Shown here: positions 50,437-59,531 of the stretch, piece by piece | How positions within the stretch are numbered: the first letter of the stretch is position 1 | Layout: each line of letters starts with the position of its first letter | Assembly (NCBI RefSeq): GCF_003217515.1 | Contig: NZ_QJSX01000001.1 | Location: 124,001-188,000, forward strand | Direction of reading: 5' to 3' | Source of the DNA: Deinococcus yavapaiensis KR-236 | GTDB taxonomy: Bacteria; Deinococcota; Deinococci; Deinococcales; Deinococcaceae | DNA: 64,000 nt | Made by a program: the position numbers and the translations under genes | The notes under the pieces: generated by a model | Databases searched by the model: none | Told to the model about the DNA's origin: nothing | What the model saw: the letters and a program-made list of their open reading frames with translations, nothing else

Positions 50437-51519
50437 ATGGATTCGGCCTCGACCTTCGGCACCGTCCTCATCGCGGGTGTCGGCTTGATCGGCGGAAGCG
50501 TCGCGTTGCGCATGAAGAACTTGCTGCTCGCGCGCAAGGTGATCGGGCTCGACGCGTCCTCGCAAGTCCTCAACAACGCGATCGCCCTCGGCGTCATCGA
50601 CGAGGCGCGCCTCGACGTCGGCGAGTGGCTGAGCGAGGTGGACCTCGTCGTGCTGAGCGCGCCCGTGTCGGCCTTGCCGGATCTCGGGCGGACGATCGCT
50701 GGCTTCACCCGTCCCGACACGCTGTTCACGGACGTCGGAAGCGTGAAAAGCCCGATCGCCGAGGCGTTGTCGCACGTTCCGAACTTCGTGCCCGGTCATC
50801 CCATGGCGGGCAGCGAGCGTGGCGGGGTGGAGCACGCGACGGGACTGATGTTGCAAAACGCCGTGTGGGTGCTCACGCCGACGGACGACACGAGCCTCAC
50901 CGCGCTCTCGAAAGTGCGCGCCCTCGTGGAGGCGCTCGGCGCGGCCCCGATCGTGATGCCGCCCGACGCGCACGACGCGCTCGTCGCAACGATCAGCCAC
51001 TTGCCGTACGTGGCGTCGTTGGCGCTCACGCACATGGTCGCGCGTGACGAGCGCCTCGCGCTGCTCGCCGCCGGGGGCTTCCGTGACCTCACGCGCGTCG
51101 CGAGCGGCGATCCGCGCATGAGCCGCGACATGGTCGTGGAGAACAAGAACGCCTTGCGGCAAGCCCTTCGGCGCTTTCGGCGCGAGCTGGAGCGCTTGGA
51201 AGCGCAACTCGAAGTTCCCGAGGAGTTGCTGGAGGCCGCGCGGGAAAGCAAGCGCACGCGCGACTCTCTGCCGATCGTCCGCCGGACCATCCTGCCGCCG
51301 CGTCAAGACCTTATCGTGGCCGTCGAGGACAAGCCGGGCGAACTCGGGCGCATCACGCAGATCGTGGGCTTCGCGGGCATCAACATCAAGGACATCGAAG
51401 TGCTCGCCATTCGGGAGCAGGGCGGCTCGGTCCGGCTCGGCTTGGAAACGCCGGACGACGTCGAGCGCGCGCGAAGCTTGCTGGAAGCGGAAGGCTACGT
51501 CACGAGAAGCCGCGTCTAG
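50437..51519 (+). CDS. tyrA: Prephenate dehydrogenase with ACT domain
   Basis: 360 aa. NAD-binding IAGVGLIGGSVALRM, active-site GHPMAGSERGGVEHA and ISHLPYVASLALTH, then a C-terminal ACT domain (about 288-358, DLIVAVEDKPGELGRITQIV) that usually binds tyrosine for feedback control. It makes 4-hydroxyphenylpyruvate for tyrosine synthesis. Its last 4 nt overlap the convergent GNAT gene. Confidence 0.95.
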   Translation: MDSASTFGTVLIAGVGLIGGSVALRMKNLLLARKVIGLDASSQVLNNAIALGVIDEARLDVGEWLSEVDLVVLSAPVSALPDLGRTIAGFTRPDTLFTDVGSVKSPIAEALSHVPNFVPGHPMAGSERGGVEHATGLMLQNAVWVLTPTDDTSLTALSKVRALVEALGAAPIVMPPDAHDALVATISHLPYVASLALTHMVARDERLALLAAGGFRDLTRVASGDPRMSRDMVVENKNALRQALRRFRRELERLEAQLEVPEELLEAARESKRTRDSLPIVRRTILPPRQDLIVAVEDKPGELGRITQIVGFAGINIKDIEVLAIREQGGSVRLGLETPDDVERARSLLEAEGYVTRSRV

Positions 51520-51965
51520 AGCGGCAAGTTGTACGTGTAGAATCCCTCGTCGCGCGTCCAGCCGTTCGCTTCGTACAAAGCTTGCGCGCCGAGGTTGTCG
51601 ACGGCGGTGGACAAGGTGAGGCGGGCGACGCCCGTTTCCGCCGCGTGCTGCCTCGCGCGCTGCAGCAAGGCCTGCCCGACCCCTCTACGTCGTCCGAGCG
51701 GCGCGACGAAGAGGTCGTTGAGAATCCAGATTCGGCGCATCCCGACGGACGTGAACGACGGGTAGAGCTGCGTGAAGCCCAGCGGCACGCGCTCGTCGAG
51801 GGCCAAGAAGATCACCGACTCTTTGTTTTCCAAACGCTCGGCGAGAAACGCGCGCGCACCGCCGAGATCGCTCGCCTGACCGTAGAACTGTCGGTAGCCG
51901 TCGAACAGCGGCGCGAGAAGATCGAGGTGGGACGGGTCGGCACGCAGAACGTGGAGGGAAGTCAT
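51516..51965 (-). CDS. GNAT-family N-acetyltransferase
   Basis: 149 aa single GNAT domain. Acetyl-CoA-binding motif A LNDLFVAPLGRRRGVGQALL, then motif B with ALYEANGWTRDEGFYTY. Substrate unknown. TACACT lies 7 nt before the ATG. Overlaps the tyrA end by 4 nt. Confidence 0.88.
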   Translation of the reverse strand: MTSLHVLRADPSHLDLLAPLFDGYRQFYGQASDLGGARAFLAERLENKESVIFLALDERVPLGFTQLYPSFTSVGMRRIWILNDLFVAPLGRRRGVGQALLQRARQHAAETGVARLTLSTAVDNLGAQALYEANGWTRDEGFYTYNLPL

Positions 51966-51972
51966 GTCGAGC

Positions 51973-51978
51973 AGTGTA
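51973..51978 (-). promoter_or_regulatory. -10 box of GNAT gene, leaderless type
   Basis: TACACT on the minus strand, 7 nt before the ATG at 51965. Confidence 0.5.
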
Positions 51979-51995
51979 CCCACGAAACGACGAGA

Positions 51996-52017
51996 GGGCG
52001 GACTTGAAGTCCGCCCC
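51996..52017 (-). terminator. Terminator after the DUF11/propeller lipoprotein
   Basis: GGGCGGAC/GTCCGCCC stem (8 bp, extendable to 10) with a short TTGAA loop, 43 nt past the stop at 52061. Confidence 0.55.
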
Positions 52018-52060
52018 GTTCGCGCCGCCCGAGCAAACGACCTCTGTCGAGGGTCGAAGT

Positions 52061-54298
52061 TCAGGGGTACAACGGCAAGCCCGTGGGTTTCGGCGTGAAT
52101 GCGAGCCGGTTGGCTTCGATGAACGTCGTTTGCGGACTGCTCGGCGCGCTCGTGATCTTCGCGAGGTTCGCCATGACGGCCGTGCCGCTCGACGCGAGAT
52201 CCGCCGGAGTGAAGCGCACGAGACTCGACAAGCACGACACCCACAAGTTCCCGCTCCAGTCGAAGGCGGGGCCTGTCAACTCGCACGGATAAGTCGCCGG
52301 GATTTGGATGTTGACGGTCGGCGTTTGCGTGCCGCCCGACGCGAGCTGCGAGGGCGTGAACTTCATCAAGGTGTCACTGAACGCGTTGGTGACGAAGGCG
52401 TTGCCCGCCGCGTCGAAGGCGAGGCCCCTGGGCGTATTGAAGGCGGGAGACGCGGCCGTGAGTGTCGTCGACGCGGGGAGGGCGACGCTGCTCGTGGGAA
52501 GGGGCGCGGCGAAGCGCACGAGGCTTCCCGTTTCGTTCACGACCCACAAGTTAGCGGCGGCGTCGAACGCGAGCGCGCGCGGCGTGGACAGACTTCCACC
52601 GCTCGAAGACAGAACGACGCTCGGCGTGAGGGTTTGCGCGGTCGAGCACGAGAGGGCGCCGGCGTTGAACTTCACGACCGTGTCGTTCGCGCCGTTCGCC
52701 ACCCAGAGGTTTCCGCTCGGATCGAACGCGATGTCCCACGGAGAGGACAAGGCGGGCGACGTGATGGTGCCGTTCGGACCGGTGGTGTACACGCCGCTCA
52801 AATTCGCCGCTTGAAAGCAGGCGATGGAGTTCTGCTCGCGGCTCATCCACAAGTTGCCCGCCGCGTCGAATGCGAGTCCTTGCGTTCCGTTGCCCGGCGC
52901 GTTCGTGAGGCGGTGGTTCGGCGTGACCGCCCCGCCGGGCGCGGCGGTGGGAAGTTGAGCGAGATCGAAGCCCACGCCGTACAAGCTCACGAGCGAGCCC
53001 ACCCACAAGCGCTGGGTGGTGGGCGTGACGACGTCGGACGTGACGCATCCTTGGTCGTTTTGCGCGTTCGAATCGCCGGGAGCGCCGACGGCCGCGCAAT
53101 TGCGGATTTGTCCGGGAGGAGGAGTGCCGGGCACGATCGGCGCGACGTTCACGGTCATCGTGGCGGTCAAGGTCCCGCCCATCGGAAGCGGGGACGTCAA
53201 GGTGAGGGTGCACGTGACGCTCGTGGCGCCCGTGCACACCCACGGAGGCGTGATGGACGCGAACGTGAGGCCCGCGACGAGGTTGTCGGTGATGGTGAGG
53301 ACGGTCCCGGCGGGCACGAAGCCCGGACCGAGGTTCGTGATCGTGAACGTGTACGCGCCCGTCATGCCGGCCGTGAGAGGATGGGCGACGGTCTTCGCGA
53401 GGATCAGATCGTACTTTTGCGGAGCTTGCACGACGTCGGTGCCGATGCAGCTTCGGTCGTTCTGGACGTTCGTGTCGCCGGGCGTGGAGATGGTGGCGCA
53501 GTTCTGCACGACGCCCGTGACGCTCGCGGCGACGTTCACGGTCATGGTGCCGCTTTGGGTGCCGCTCGCTGGCAAGGCGCTCGTGAGGGTGAGGCCACAA
53601 GTGACGCTCGTGGTTCCGGTGCACACCCACGGGTTGGTCATGGATCCGAACGTCAATCCGGCGGGCAAGTTGTCCGTCAAGGTGATGGTCGTTCCGGCGG
53701 GAACGGGCGACGGCCCCAAGTTCGCGACGGTGAACGTGTAGGTGCCCGTTCCACCAGCCGTCAAGGCGCCGCCGGCGGTCTTCTGAAGCTTCAAGTCGAA
53801 ACCGGGCGGCGGGCCGGCGCTCACCGAGTTCGTGACGCACGCGTTGTTGTTGGCGTTGTTCTGGTCTCCGAACGGCACGACGAGCCGCGCGCAGTTCTTC
53901 ACGGTCGGTCCCAAGACGGCCGGACCCGCAACCGAGACCGTGAAAGCCGCCGAGACGCTCGCGGACGGCGCGAGCGGGCCGGGACGCGTACACACGACGT
54001 TGGCGGGTCCGACGGCGCCCACGGGAGCGCACGTCCACGGTGACGAGACTCCCGTGAACGTCATCCCGGCCGGAATGGCGTCCACGAAGCCGATCGTCCC
54101 GCCGTAAGTGTTCGGACCGTTGTTCGTGACCGTGATGGTGTACGTGGCAGGTTGGCCGTACAGGAGGTTCGGCGTGGGACTGGCCAGGACCTTCTGCACG
54201 GCGAGATCCGTGTTGAGCGGCGGCGGACTTCCGCTGCAAGCGGCGAGCAACGCGGTGGCCAGCATCGGTACGACGGAACGCGAACACCATCGAATCAT
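52061..54298 (-). CDS. Lipoprotein with three DUF11-type repeats and a beta-propeller
   Basis: 745 aa. Lipoprotein signal with Cys21 (LATALLAACSG). Three homologous beta-sandwich repeats at about 30-158, 166-289 and 295-424 each carry YTxTVxNxGP-type cores, a WxC motif and four cysteines at matching places (90/103/136/154, 226/234/267/284, 355/363/401/418), suggesting two disulfides per repeat. Residues about 430-745 hold repeated blocks such as GLAFDAAGNLWM, IAFDPSGNLWVA and GLAFDAAGNAFVT, typical of NHL/Vgb-like propellers. Surface adhesion or a sensor/scaffold role is plausible. Strong GGAGG before the ATG. Confidence 0.85.
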   Translation of the reverse strand: MIRWCSRSVVPMLATALLAACSGSPPPLNTDLAVQKVLASPTPNLLYGQPATYTITVTNNGPNTYGGTIGFVDAIPAGMTFTGVSSPWTCAPVGAVGPANVVCTRPGPLAPSASVSAAFTVSVAGPAVLGPTVKNCARLVVPFGDQNNANNNACVTNSVSAGPPPGFDLKLQKTAGGALTAGGTGTYTFTVANLGPSPVPAGTTITLTDNLPAGLTFGSMTNPWVCTGTTSVTCGLTLTSALPASGTQSGTMTVNVAASVTGVVQNCATISTPGDTNVQNDRSCIGTDVVQAPQKYDLILAKTVAHPLTAGMTGAYTFTITNLGPGFVPAGTVLTITDNLVAGLTFASITPPWVCTGATSVTCTLTLTSPLPMGGTLTATMTVNVAPIVPGTPPPGQIRNCAAVGAPGDSNAQNDQGCVTSDVVTPTTQRLWVGSLVSLYGVGFDLAQLPTAAPGGAVTPNHRLTNAPGNGTQGLAFDAAGNLWMSREQNSIACFQAANLSGVYTTGPNGTITSPALSSPWDIAFDPSGNLWVANGANDTVVKFNAGALSCSTAQTLTPSVVLSSSGGSLSTPRALAFDAAANLWVVNETGSLVRFAAPLPTSSVALPASTTLTAASPAFNTPRGLAFDAAGNAFVTNAFSDTLMKFTPSQLASGGTQTPTVNIQIPATYPCELTGPAFDWSGNLWVSCLSSLVRFTPADLASSGTAVMANLAKITSAPSSPQTTFIEANRLAFTPKPTGLPLYP

Positions 54299-54383
54299 GG
54301 GGTGCCTCCTGCCGCGAGACGACGCAACACGATGGAGCGACGAATGCAGTGTACGGAGGCGGACTGACAGAAAGCTGACAACG

Positions 54384-54424
54384 GGGTCTCGGCCAAGGCC
54401 CTCACGGGACCTTGGCCGAGACCC
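54384..54424 (-). terminator. Terminator after malQ
   Basis: Perfect 15-bp stem GGGTCTCGGCCAAGG and complement around an 11-nt loop, 9 nt past the malQ stop. Long and very stable, without a T-run. Confidence 0.65.
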
Positions 54425-54432
54425 TGTCGGAT

Positions 54433-55935
54433 TCAGCGACCGTGTCGCTCGGTCAGCGCGCGCAAGTCGCGGGCGAGGTCGTCGCTGAACATGTCGGGCG
54501 TCGCGCGCCACGTCCAGTTGTGGTCTCCCAGCGTCCCGGGAAGGTTCATGCGGGCGTCCGTCCCGAGGTTCAGGAGGTCTTGCAGCGTCGTGACAGCGAG
54601 GACGCAGCGCGTGCCCCACGCGAGTTCCGTGAGGCGCCAGCCGAAGTTGTGCTGAGACGCGTCGGGGAGGTACCGCGTGACGTGACGCTGTTCGGCCTCG
54701 CTCGCTTGGCGCCACCAGCCCAAGCTCGTGTCGTTGTCGTGCGTTCCGGGGTACACGACTTGGTTTTCACGCAAGTTCTCGGGCAAGAAGGCGTTCTTCT
54801 CCCAGTCGTTGCCGCCGAACGCGAACTGCAAGACGGCCATGCCGGGAAAGTGAAAGTCGTCGCGCAATTTTTCCACGTCGGGCGTGACGACTCCGAGGTC
54901 CTCGGCGATGATGGGAAGATCGTCGCCGAGGGCTTTTTGGACGGCTTCGAACAACTCGTGGCCCGGCGCCGGAACCCACTGACCCTTCATGGCGTTCTCG
55001 GCGGGAAACGGAATCTCCCAGTACGCGGCGAAGCCACGGAAATGGTCGATGCGGATGACGTCGTACAGTTTGAGGCTTCCTTTGAAGCGGCGAATCCACC
55101 ACTCGAAGCCTTCGGCCTTCATCTTGTCCCAGCGGTACAGCGGATTGCCCCAGAGTTGACCGGTTGCGCTGAAGTAGTCGGGCGGTACGCCCGCGACGAC
55201 CGTTGGTTGGCCTTGCTCGTCGAAGTGGAACTGCTGCGGCTCGCTCCACGCGTCGGCGGAGTCCATCGCGACGAAGATCGGGATGTCGCCGATGATCTGG
55301 ATGTCCTTTTCGTGGGCGTAGGCGCGGAGGCGCTTCCATTGACGGAAAAACAGGAACTGCTCGAAGATCACTCGGTCGATTTCACTCGCGAGCAGGTCCG
55401 ACCAGCGAGCGAGCGCCTCGGGTTGACGCGTGCGGATGTCGTGCTCCCACGAGTTCCACGGCGCGCCGTCGTGCGCGTTCTTGAGGGCCATGAACAAGGC
55501 GAAGTCCACGAGCCAGCCCGCTTCTTCGTCGCGAAACTGCGCGAGTTCGGCGGCGAGGTGCGCCCCCGCGCCGCCCCGGTAGTTTTCGAAGGCGCGTGTG
55601 AGAATCGCGCGGCGCCACACGTACTGCTGCCCGAAATCGACTTTCGTCTCCGAGAATGGAGGCGCTTCCGCGAGGTCCGTCTCGAACAGCACGCCTTCTT
55701 TCACGAGATCGTCGAGGCTGATGAGGTAGGGATTGCCCGCGAAAGCGCTGAAGGACTGGTACGGCGAGTCGCCGTACCCCGTGGGGCCGAGCGGCATGAC
55801 TTGCCAGTATTTCTGTCCGGCCGACGCGAGCCAATCCACCGTGCGGTAGGCGTGCTCGTTGAACTCGCCGATGCCGTACGCGCCGGGCAGCGAGGTGAAG
55901 TGCAGCAGGACGCCGCTGGATCGTGAGAGAGCCAT
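54433..55935 (-). CDS. malQ: 4-alpha-glucanotransferase (amylomaltase)
   Basis: 500 aa GH77 enzyme. It moves maltosyl or longer units between alpha-1,4-glucans in maltodextrin or glycogen metabolism. Family blocks: SSGVLLHFTSLPG, GYGDSPYQSFSAFAGNPYLI, the nucleophile Asp in VIRIDHFRG, acid/base Glu in PIIAEDLG and transition-state Asp in YPGTHDNDT. Length equals the Thermus enzyme. TACAAT lies 9 nt before the ATG. No other mal genes adjoin it. Confidence 0.96.
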   Translation of the reverse strand: MALSRSSGVLLHFTSLPGAYGIGEFNEHAYRTVDWLASAGQKYWQVMPLGPTGYGDSPYQSFSAFAGNPYLISLDDLVKEGVLFETDLAEAPPFSETKVDFGQQYVWRRAILTRAFENYRGGAGAHLAAELAQFRDEEAGWLVDFALFMALKNAHDGAPWNSWEHDIRTRQPEALARWSDLLASEIDRVIFEQFLFFRQWKRLRAYAHEKDIQIIGDIPIFVAMDSADAWSEPQQFHFDEQGQPTVVAGVPPDYFSATGQLWGNPLYRWDKMKAEGFEWWIRRFKGSLKLYDVIRIDHFRGFAAYWEIPFPAENAMKGQWVPAPGHELFEAVQKALGDDLPIIAEDLGVVTPDVEKLRDDFHFPGMAVLQFAFGGNDWEKNAFLPENLRENQVVYPGTHDNDTSLGWWRQASEAEQRHVTRYLPDASQHNFGWRLTELAWGTRCVLAVTTLQDLLNLGTDARMNLPGTLGDHNWTWRATPDMFSDDLARDLRALTERHGR

Positions 55936-55944
55936 ATCGCAGGG

Positions 55945-55950
55945 ATTGTA
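55945..55950 (-). promoter_or_regulatory. -10 box of malQ
   Basis: TACAAT on the minus strand, 9 nt before the ATG at 55935. Confidence 0.5.
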
Positions 55951-55984
55951 CCAGGTCGTACGGCTTCGCACGACGAGCGTTCGC

Positions 55985-56893
55985 TCAGTAACCCTTGTCC
56001 CTGCTGACCTCGTTTTCGAGCGGCAAGCCGCGCGTGAATCGCTCCAAGAACGACCGCGTGAACTCGGCGCCGCGCTCGGCAAGATCGTTCGTGGCGGCGG
56101 CGACGTGAGGCGTCAGAACGACGTTCGGCAAGGTCCACAGAGGTGACGTCTCCGGCAGCGGTTCGGGCGTCGTGACGTCGAGAAGGGCGAGGCCGATTCG
56201 GCGAGATTCCAAGGCGGCGACGAGGTCGTCTTGCACGACCAGCTCGCCGCGCCCCAAGTTCGCGAACCAAGCGCTCGGCTTGAGGCGAGCGAGGACGTCC
56301 GCGTTCACGAGACCGCGCGTCTTCTCCGTGAGGGGCACCAGCAGCACGAGGACGTCGGCGGTCCTCAGCGCCTCGTCGAGTTGCTCGCGCGTCGCCGAGG
56401 ACCGCAGGCCCGTGACGTTCGCGCCGAGCGGGGCCAGCATCGCTTCGAGCGAGCGGCCGATCGTCCCGTGGCCCCAGATGACGACGTGCTTGCCGCGCAA
56501 GGTGGTGAGGCCGCCGCCGACGTTGCCGCCGCTGAAGATGCCGCTTCTGGCCCAAGTGCGCTCGCGCTGGAAGTCGCGCGCGGCGTGCAGACCGCGCGCG
56601 CCCGCCAGCAGCAACGCGAGCGCGTGCTGCGCGACCGCCTCGGCGTGCAGTTGGGACGCGTTGAACAAGCGCAAGTGCGGCGGAAAGTCGGGCAGGATGT
56701 TGTCGACGCCTGCCGTGAGGGTCAGCGCCCAGCGCAAGCTCGGCAAGGTCAGGGCGTGCTCGCGTACGAAGCGCGGAAAACCCCACGTCACGAGGCCGTC
56801 CGCGTCGGGAAGATCGGAGTCGGCGTTGTACTGAAGAAGTTCGACGTCGGGCAGCGACAGGGCCGAGAACTCTGAGGGAATCAAGACTCGCAC
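55985..56893 (-). CDS. D-isomer-specific 2-hydroxyacid dehydrogenase
   Basis: 302 aa. NAD-binding VVIWGHGTIGRSLEAML, substrate/catalytic Arg in FANLGRGELVV, catalytic Glu region LLDVTTPEPLPETSPLW and the His-containing end PNVVLTPHVAA. The N-terminal half is divergent, as in the phosphoglycerate dehydrogenase-like and GhrA groups. The acid substrate is unknown. I chose GTG 56893 because upstream in-frame sequence is non-coding. It is 91 nt before malQ, probably a separate transcript. Confidence 0.87.
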   Translation of the reverse strand: MRVLIPSEFSALSLPDVELLQYNADSDLPDADGLVTWGFPRFVREHALTLPSLRWALTLTAGVDNILPDFPPHLRLFNASQLHAEAVAQHALALLLAGARGLHAARDFQRERTWARSGIFSGGNVGGGLTTLRGKHVVIWGHGTIGRSLEAMLAPLGANVTGLRSSATREQLDEALRTADVLVLLVPLTEKTRGLVNADVLARLKPSAWFANLGRGELVVQDDLVAALESRRIGLALLDVTTPEPLPETSPLWTLPNVVLTPHVAAATNDLAERGAEFTRSFLERFTRGLPLENEVSRDKGY

Positions 56894-56913
56894 GAGGACG
56901 TTCTTATCACGAA

Positions 56914-57504
56914 TCACTCGCGTTCGTGCGGCGAGCCCGTCTCGCCAAGCGCTTCTTCGCGCCGCGCCCGCCACTCGTCGCGCGTGACGCGCATCAAGAC
57001 GTCGGTGTGGTCCTTGCCGGGCTCGCGTCCCACTTCTCGAAAGCCGACGGCGCCGAAGGCGCGCTGCGCACGCTTGTTGTGCGAGAAGGTTCGTAGGCGC
57101 ACGATCCACAGCGGATCGGATCTGAGTTCGAACGCCCACAGCAGCACGGCTTCCAAGGCTTCGCGCCCGTAGCCTTTGCCCCACAAGGCGCGCTCGCCGA
57201 TCATGATGCCGAGGGTCGCTTCGCGCGGCACGGCGGGCGGCGCGGGTCTAAGCTCGTACAATTCCACCGAGCCGATGAAGCGCCCGTGCTCCTCGAAGAT
57301 GCCGAAGCCGAACCGCTCGCCGCCGCGCTCCTCGTCCAGCATCACCCGCACGAACACCCACTCGGGAAGCTTGATGGGCTTCGCGCCGTTCCAGTCGGCG
57401 AGTTCACGGTCGCGAAAGTACGCGTAGAACTTCCGCCATTCCTCTGGCAGAAGGTCCGTGAGCGGTTGGAGGGTCACGCGGCCCCATGACGCGGCGGCAC
57501 TCAT
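56914..57504 (-). CDS. GNAT-family acetyltransferase (RimJ/RimL-like)
   Basis: 196 aa. Motif A GERALWGKGYGREALEAVLL and NKRAQRAFGAVGFREVGR match the RimJ/RimL and spermidine-type GNATs that modify protein N-termini or small amines. The N-terminal strand PLTDLLPEEWRKFYAYFRDR fits this subfamily. Substrate not deducible. The start has a TACAAT box 12 nt upstream. It ends 20 nt before the hydroxyacid dehydrogenase start on the same strand. Confidence 0.87.
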   Translation of the reverse strand: MSAAASWGRVTLQPLTDLLPEEWRKFYAYFRDRELADWNGAKPIKLPEWVFVRVMLDEERGGERFGFGIFEEHGRFIGSVELYELRPAPPAVPREATLGIMIGERALWGKGYGREALEAVLLWAFELRSDPLWIVRLRTFSHNKRAQRAFGAVGFREVGREPGKDHTDVLMRVTRDEWRARREEALGETGSPHERE

Positions 57505-57557
57505 CGTCGCGCGGTCATTGTAGCCCAGCCGAGAGGGCCGAGGAGCACACTCGCCAT

Positions 57558-57586
57558 GGATCCCGCCTCACGGCAAAGCGGGATCC
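57558..57586 (-). terminator. Hairpin over the RqcH-like stop codon
   Basis: 9-bp perfect stem GGATCCCGC/GCGGGATCC with an 11-nt loop that contains the TGA (57568-57570). No T-run. Confidence 0.4.
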
Positions 57587-59112
57587 ACCCACACGGTCTT
57601 CTGCTGCGTGTAGTGCACGCTGCCCGCAGGAGCGCCGCGCGGCTTCCACACGTTCTTCTTGCGGGTGTAGTCCACGGCAACGTTTCCGCTGCCCGACGCC
57701 TTGGAGTAATGCGCGGCGAGCGCGGCGGCCATGAGGATGTCGGGCACGGCGAGGTCCTTGCCGATCGTACGCACGATGACGTGTGAGCCCGGATAGCCTT
57801 GCACGTGAAACCAGAAATCGGTGGAGCGAGCGACTTTGTGCGTCAACAAATCGTTTTCCTTGTTGTTGCGTCCGACGAGCACCTCGAAGCCGCTCGGCGA
57901 GGTGTAGCGTGCGCCGACGGCCGGCTTGTCGCCCTTGGCTTCCACGAGGTCCGCCCTCATGAGCTCGAGTTCCCCGAGCCCCGCCGTGTCGAGCCTCGCG
58001 AGGCTCGCGTCGAGCTCCGTGAGTTCCGCTCGCAAGGCGGGCTCGCGCAGCGCGAGCCGCTCGAACACCTCCTCTCGGCGCCGAGCGCGGGCATACAGCT
58101 TCTCGGCGTTCTGAACGGCCGAGAGGGCCGGATCGAGGGGCACGCTCGCTTCTCCTTCTCCGTTGAAGTCGGGCAGGCTCGCCGAAACCGCGCCAGGTTC
58201 GACGAGGTGCGAGTAAGCCATCAGCAAGTCCGCTTGCGTTCGCTCGCCTTGCGCCGTCTCGTAAGCCCCGAGGGCCCGTTCGACGTCGCCTAGTTGATTG
58301 AGCAGCAGCGTACGGCGCTTGGCGAGCGGTTCGCGCAGCGCCTTGCGCAGCACGTCGGCCTTGTCGGCCCGCACCGCCTCGCGCATGCCCTCCGAGAGGT
58401 CGCCTTCGCGCGGCGTGGGATCGTCCACGAGCGACCGCAGCGCCTCGAAGGCGCGCGGCCACGCGTCACCCGGCGGCGTCGACACCGGCACCCTTGCTCG
58501 ACGGGCGAGTTCCGCCGAGAGCGTGAGGCCAAGCCCGTCGATGTGCTCACGCCACTTTCCGATCGGCGTGTCCGCGAGCGATCTCGCCTCGTCCGGCGTG
58601 ATCGTGCGCGGATCGAGCTTCTCGTACGGCGGCGGCGGAGTGTACACGCCGCCCGTTCGAACCGAACGAAAACGGTTGCGCGCATTCGTGATCTCGCGCG
58701 CCGCCGCAACGATCCGTCCCTCGAATCCATCGCCCGCTTCGAGCAGCAACACGTTCGCGTTGCGGCCCGTCAACTCGAACACGAGGCGAATCGGGGCGAC
58801 GTCCACGAAGCCGCGTTCGCCCGAGAAGGTCAGCAGGGCCACGCGGTCGAGCTTGAGTTGCTCGGCGCTGACAAGGTCGCCGCGCGCTCGGTTGGCAAGC
58901 GTGCGCTGAAAGGCATTTTTAGGGTCGCCCGCGAGGCGCTCGCGCGACAGGTACAAGCCGGGTTGCGGAGGGCGGTAGCTCAGCACGAGGTTCGTCGTGC
59001 CGTCGAGAAGCAGGGCCGCCGTGGTTTCGTCCGGAAACACCCAGCCCAGGCCTCGCGCGGGCAGGATGGCGCGAACGTCGAGCAGCGCGCGGGCGAGCAG
59101 CAAACCTTCCAT
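57568..59112 (-). CDS. rqcH: NFACT-family protein, RqcH-like
   Basis: 514 aa. NFACT-N domain (about 1-180), HhH and coiled-coil middle (about 270-390), NFACT-R domain (about 395-514) with the family block VGRNNKENDLLTHKVARSTD and the HVQGYPGSHVIVR strand. RqcH binds obstructed 50S subunits and adds alanine tails to stalled chains for degradation. It is often also called fibronectin-binding A-like. No neighbour belongs to the same pathway. Start ATG 59112. Confidence 0.92.
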   Translation of the reverse strand: MEGLLLARALLDVRAILPARGLGWVFPDETTAALLLDGTTNLVLSYRPPQPGLYLSRERLAGDPKNAFQRTLANRARGDLVSAEQLKLDRVALLTFSGERGFVDVAPIRLVFELTGRNANVLLLEAGDGFEGRIVAAAREITNARNRFRSVRTGGVYTPPPPYEKLDPRTITPDEARSLADTPIGKWREHIDGLGLTLSAELARRARVPVSTPPGDAWPRAFEALRSLVDDPTPREGDLSEGMREAVRADKADVLRKALREPLAKRRTLLLNQLGDVERALGAYETAQGERTQADLLMAYSHLVEPGAVSASLPDFNGEGEASVPLDPALSAVQNAEKLYARARRREEVFERLALREPALRAELTELDASLARLDTAGLGELELMRADLVEAKGDKPAVGARYTSPSGFEVLVGRNNKENDLLTHKVARSTDFWFHVQGYPGSHVIVRTIGKDLAVPDILMAAALAAHYSKASGSGNVAVDYTRKKNVWKPRGAPAGSVHYTQQKTVWVDPALP

Positions 59113-59144
59113 TCAGGCGCCTCGAGGAGGCGAAGGGCGAAACG

Positions 59145-59170
59145 GGGCGGCATGAAACGACATGCCGCCC
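59145..59170 (-). terminator. Terminator after the c-di-AMP receptor gene
   Basis: Perfect 10-bp stem GGGCGGCATG/CATGCCGCCC with a 6-nt loop, 25 nt past the stop at 59196. Confidence 0.6.
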
Positions 59171-59195
59171 ATTCTAGCCGCGTCCGCTCCGCGCG

Positions 59196-59525
59196 TCAGA
59201 CGCGCACGAACTCGTCGACGCTGAGAACGAACATCACTGCGCCGCCCACGGGCACCTCCACGGGCTCGTTCACGAACGACTCCGCCTGCTCGCCGACCGG
59301 CATGCCGGGCGTCACGAGGCGGGTTCGAGAGCGACAGGCGAGCGCCACGATGCGCTTGAGTTCCGGCATGCGTTCGTCGCCCACGCCGATCATGAGGGTG
59401 GTGTTGCCTTCTCGCAAAAACCCTCCGGTCGAGGCGAGCTTCGTAACTTCGAACGCATTTTCGCTGAGGGCGCGAATGAGTCCCACGGCGTCGGCGTCCT
59501 GAATGACGGCCAAAACGAGCTTCAT
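59196..59525 (-). CDS. PII-like cyclic-di-AMP receptor (DarA/PstA, DUF970)
   Basis: 109 aa PII-like trimer protein. MKLVLAVIQDADAVGLIRAL and TKLASTGGFLREGNTTLMIG are the DarA signature, the glycines of the second block forming the nucleotide-binding loop. In Firmicutes it binds c-di-AMP, and its output is not fully known. No cyclase or phosphodiesterase for c-di-AMP is visible here. TACACT lies 6 nt before the ATG. Confidence 0.92.
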   Translation of the reverse strand: MKLVLAVIQDADAVGLIRALSENAFEVTKLASTGGFLREGNTTLMIGVGDERMPELKRIVALACRSRTRLVTPGMPVGEQAESFVNEPVEVPVGGAVMFVLSVDEFVRV

Positions 59526-59531
59526 GGGGAA

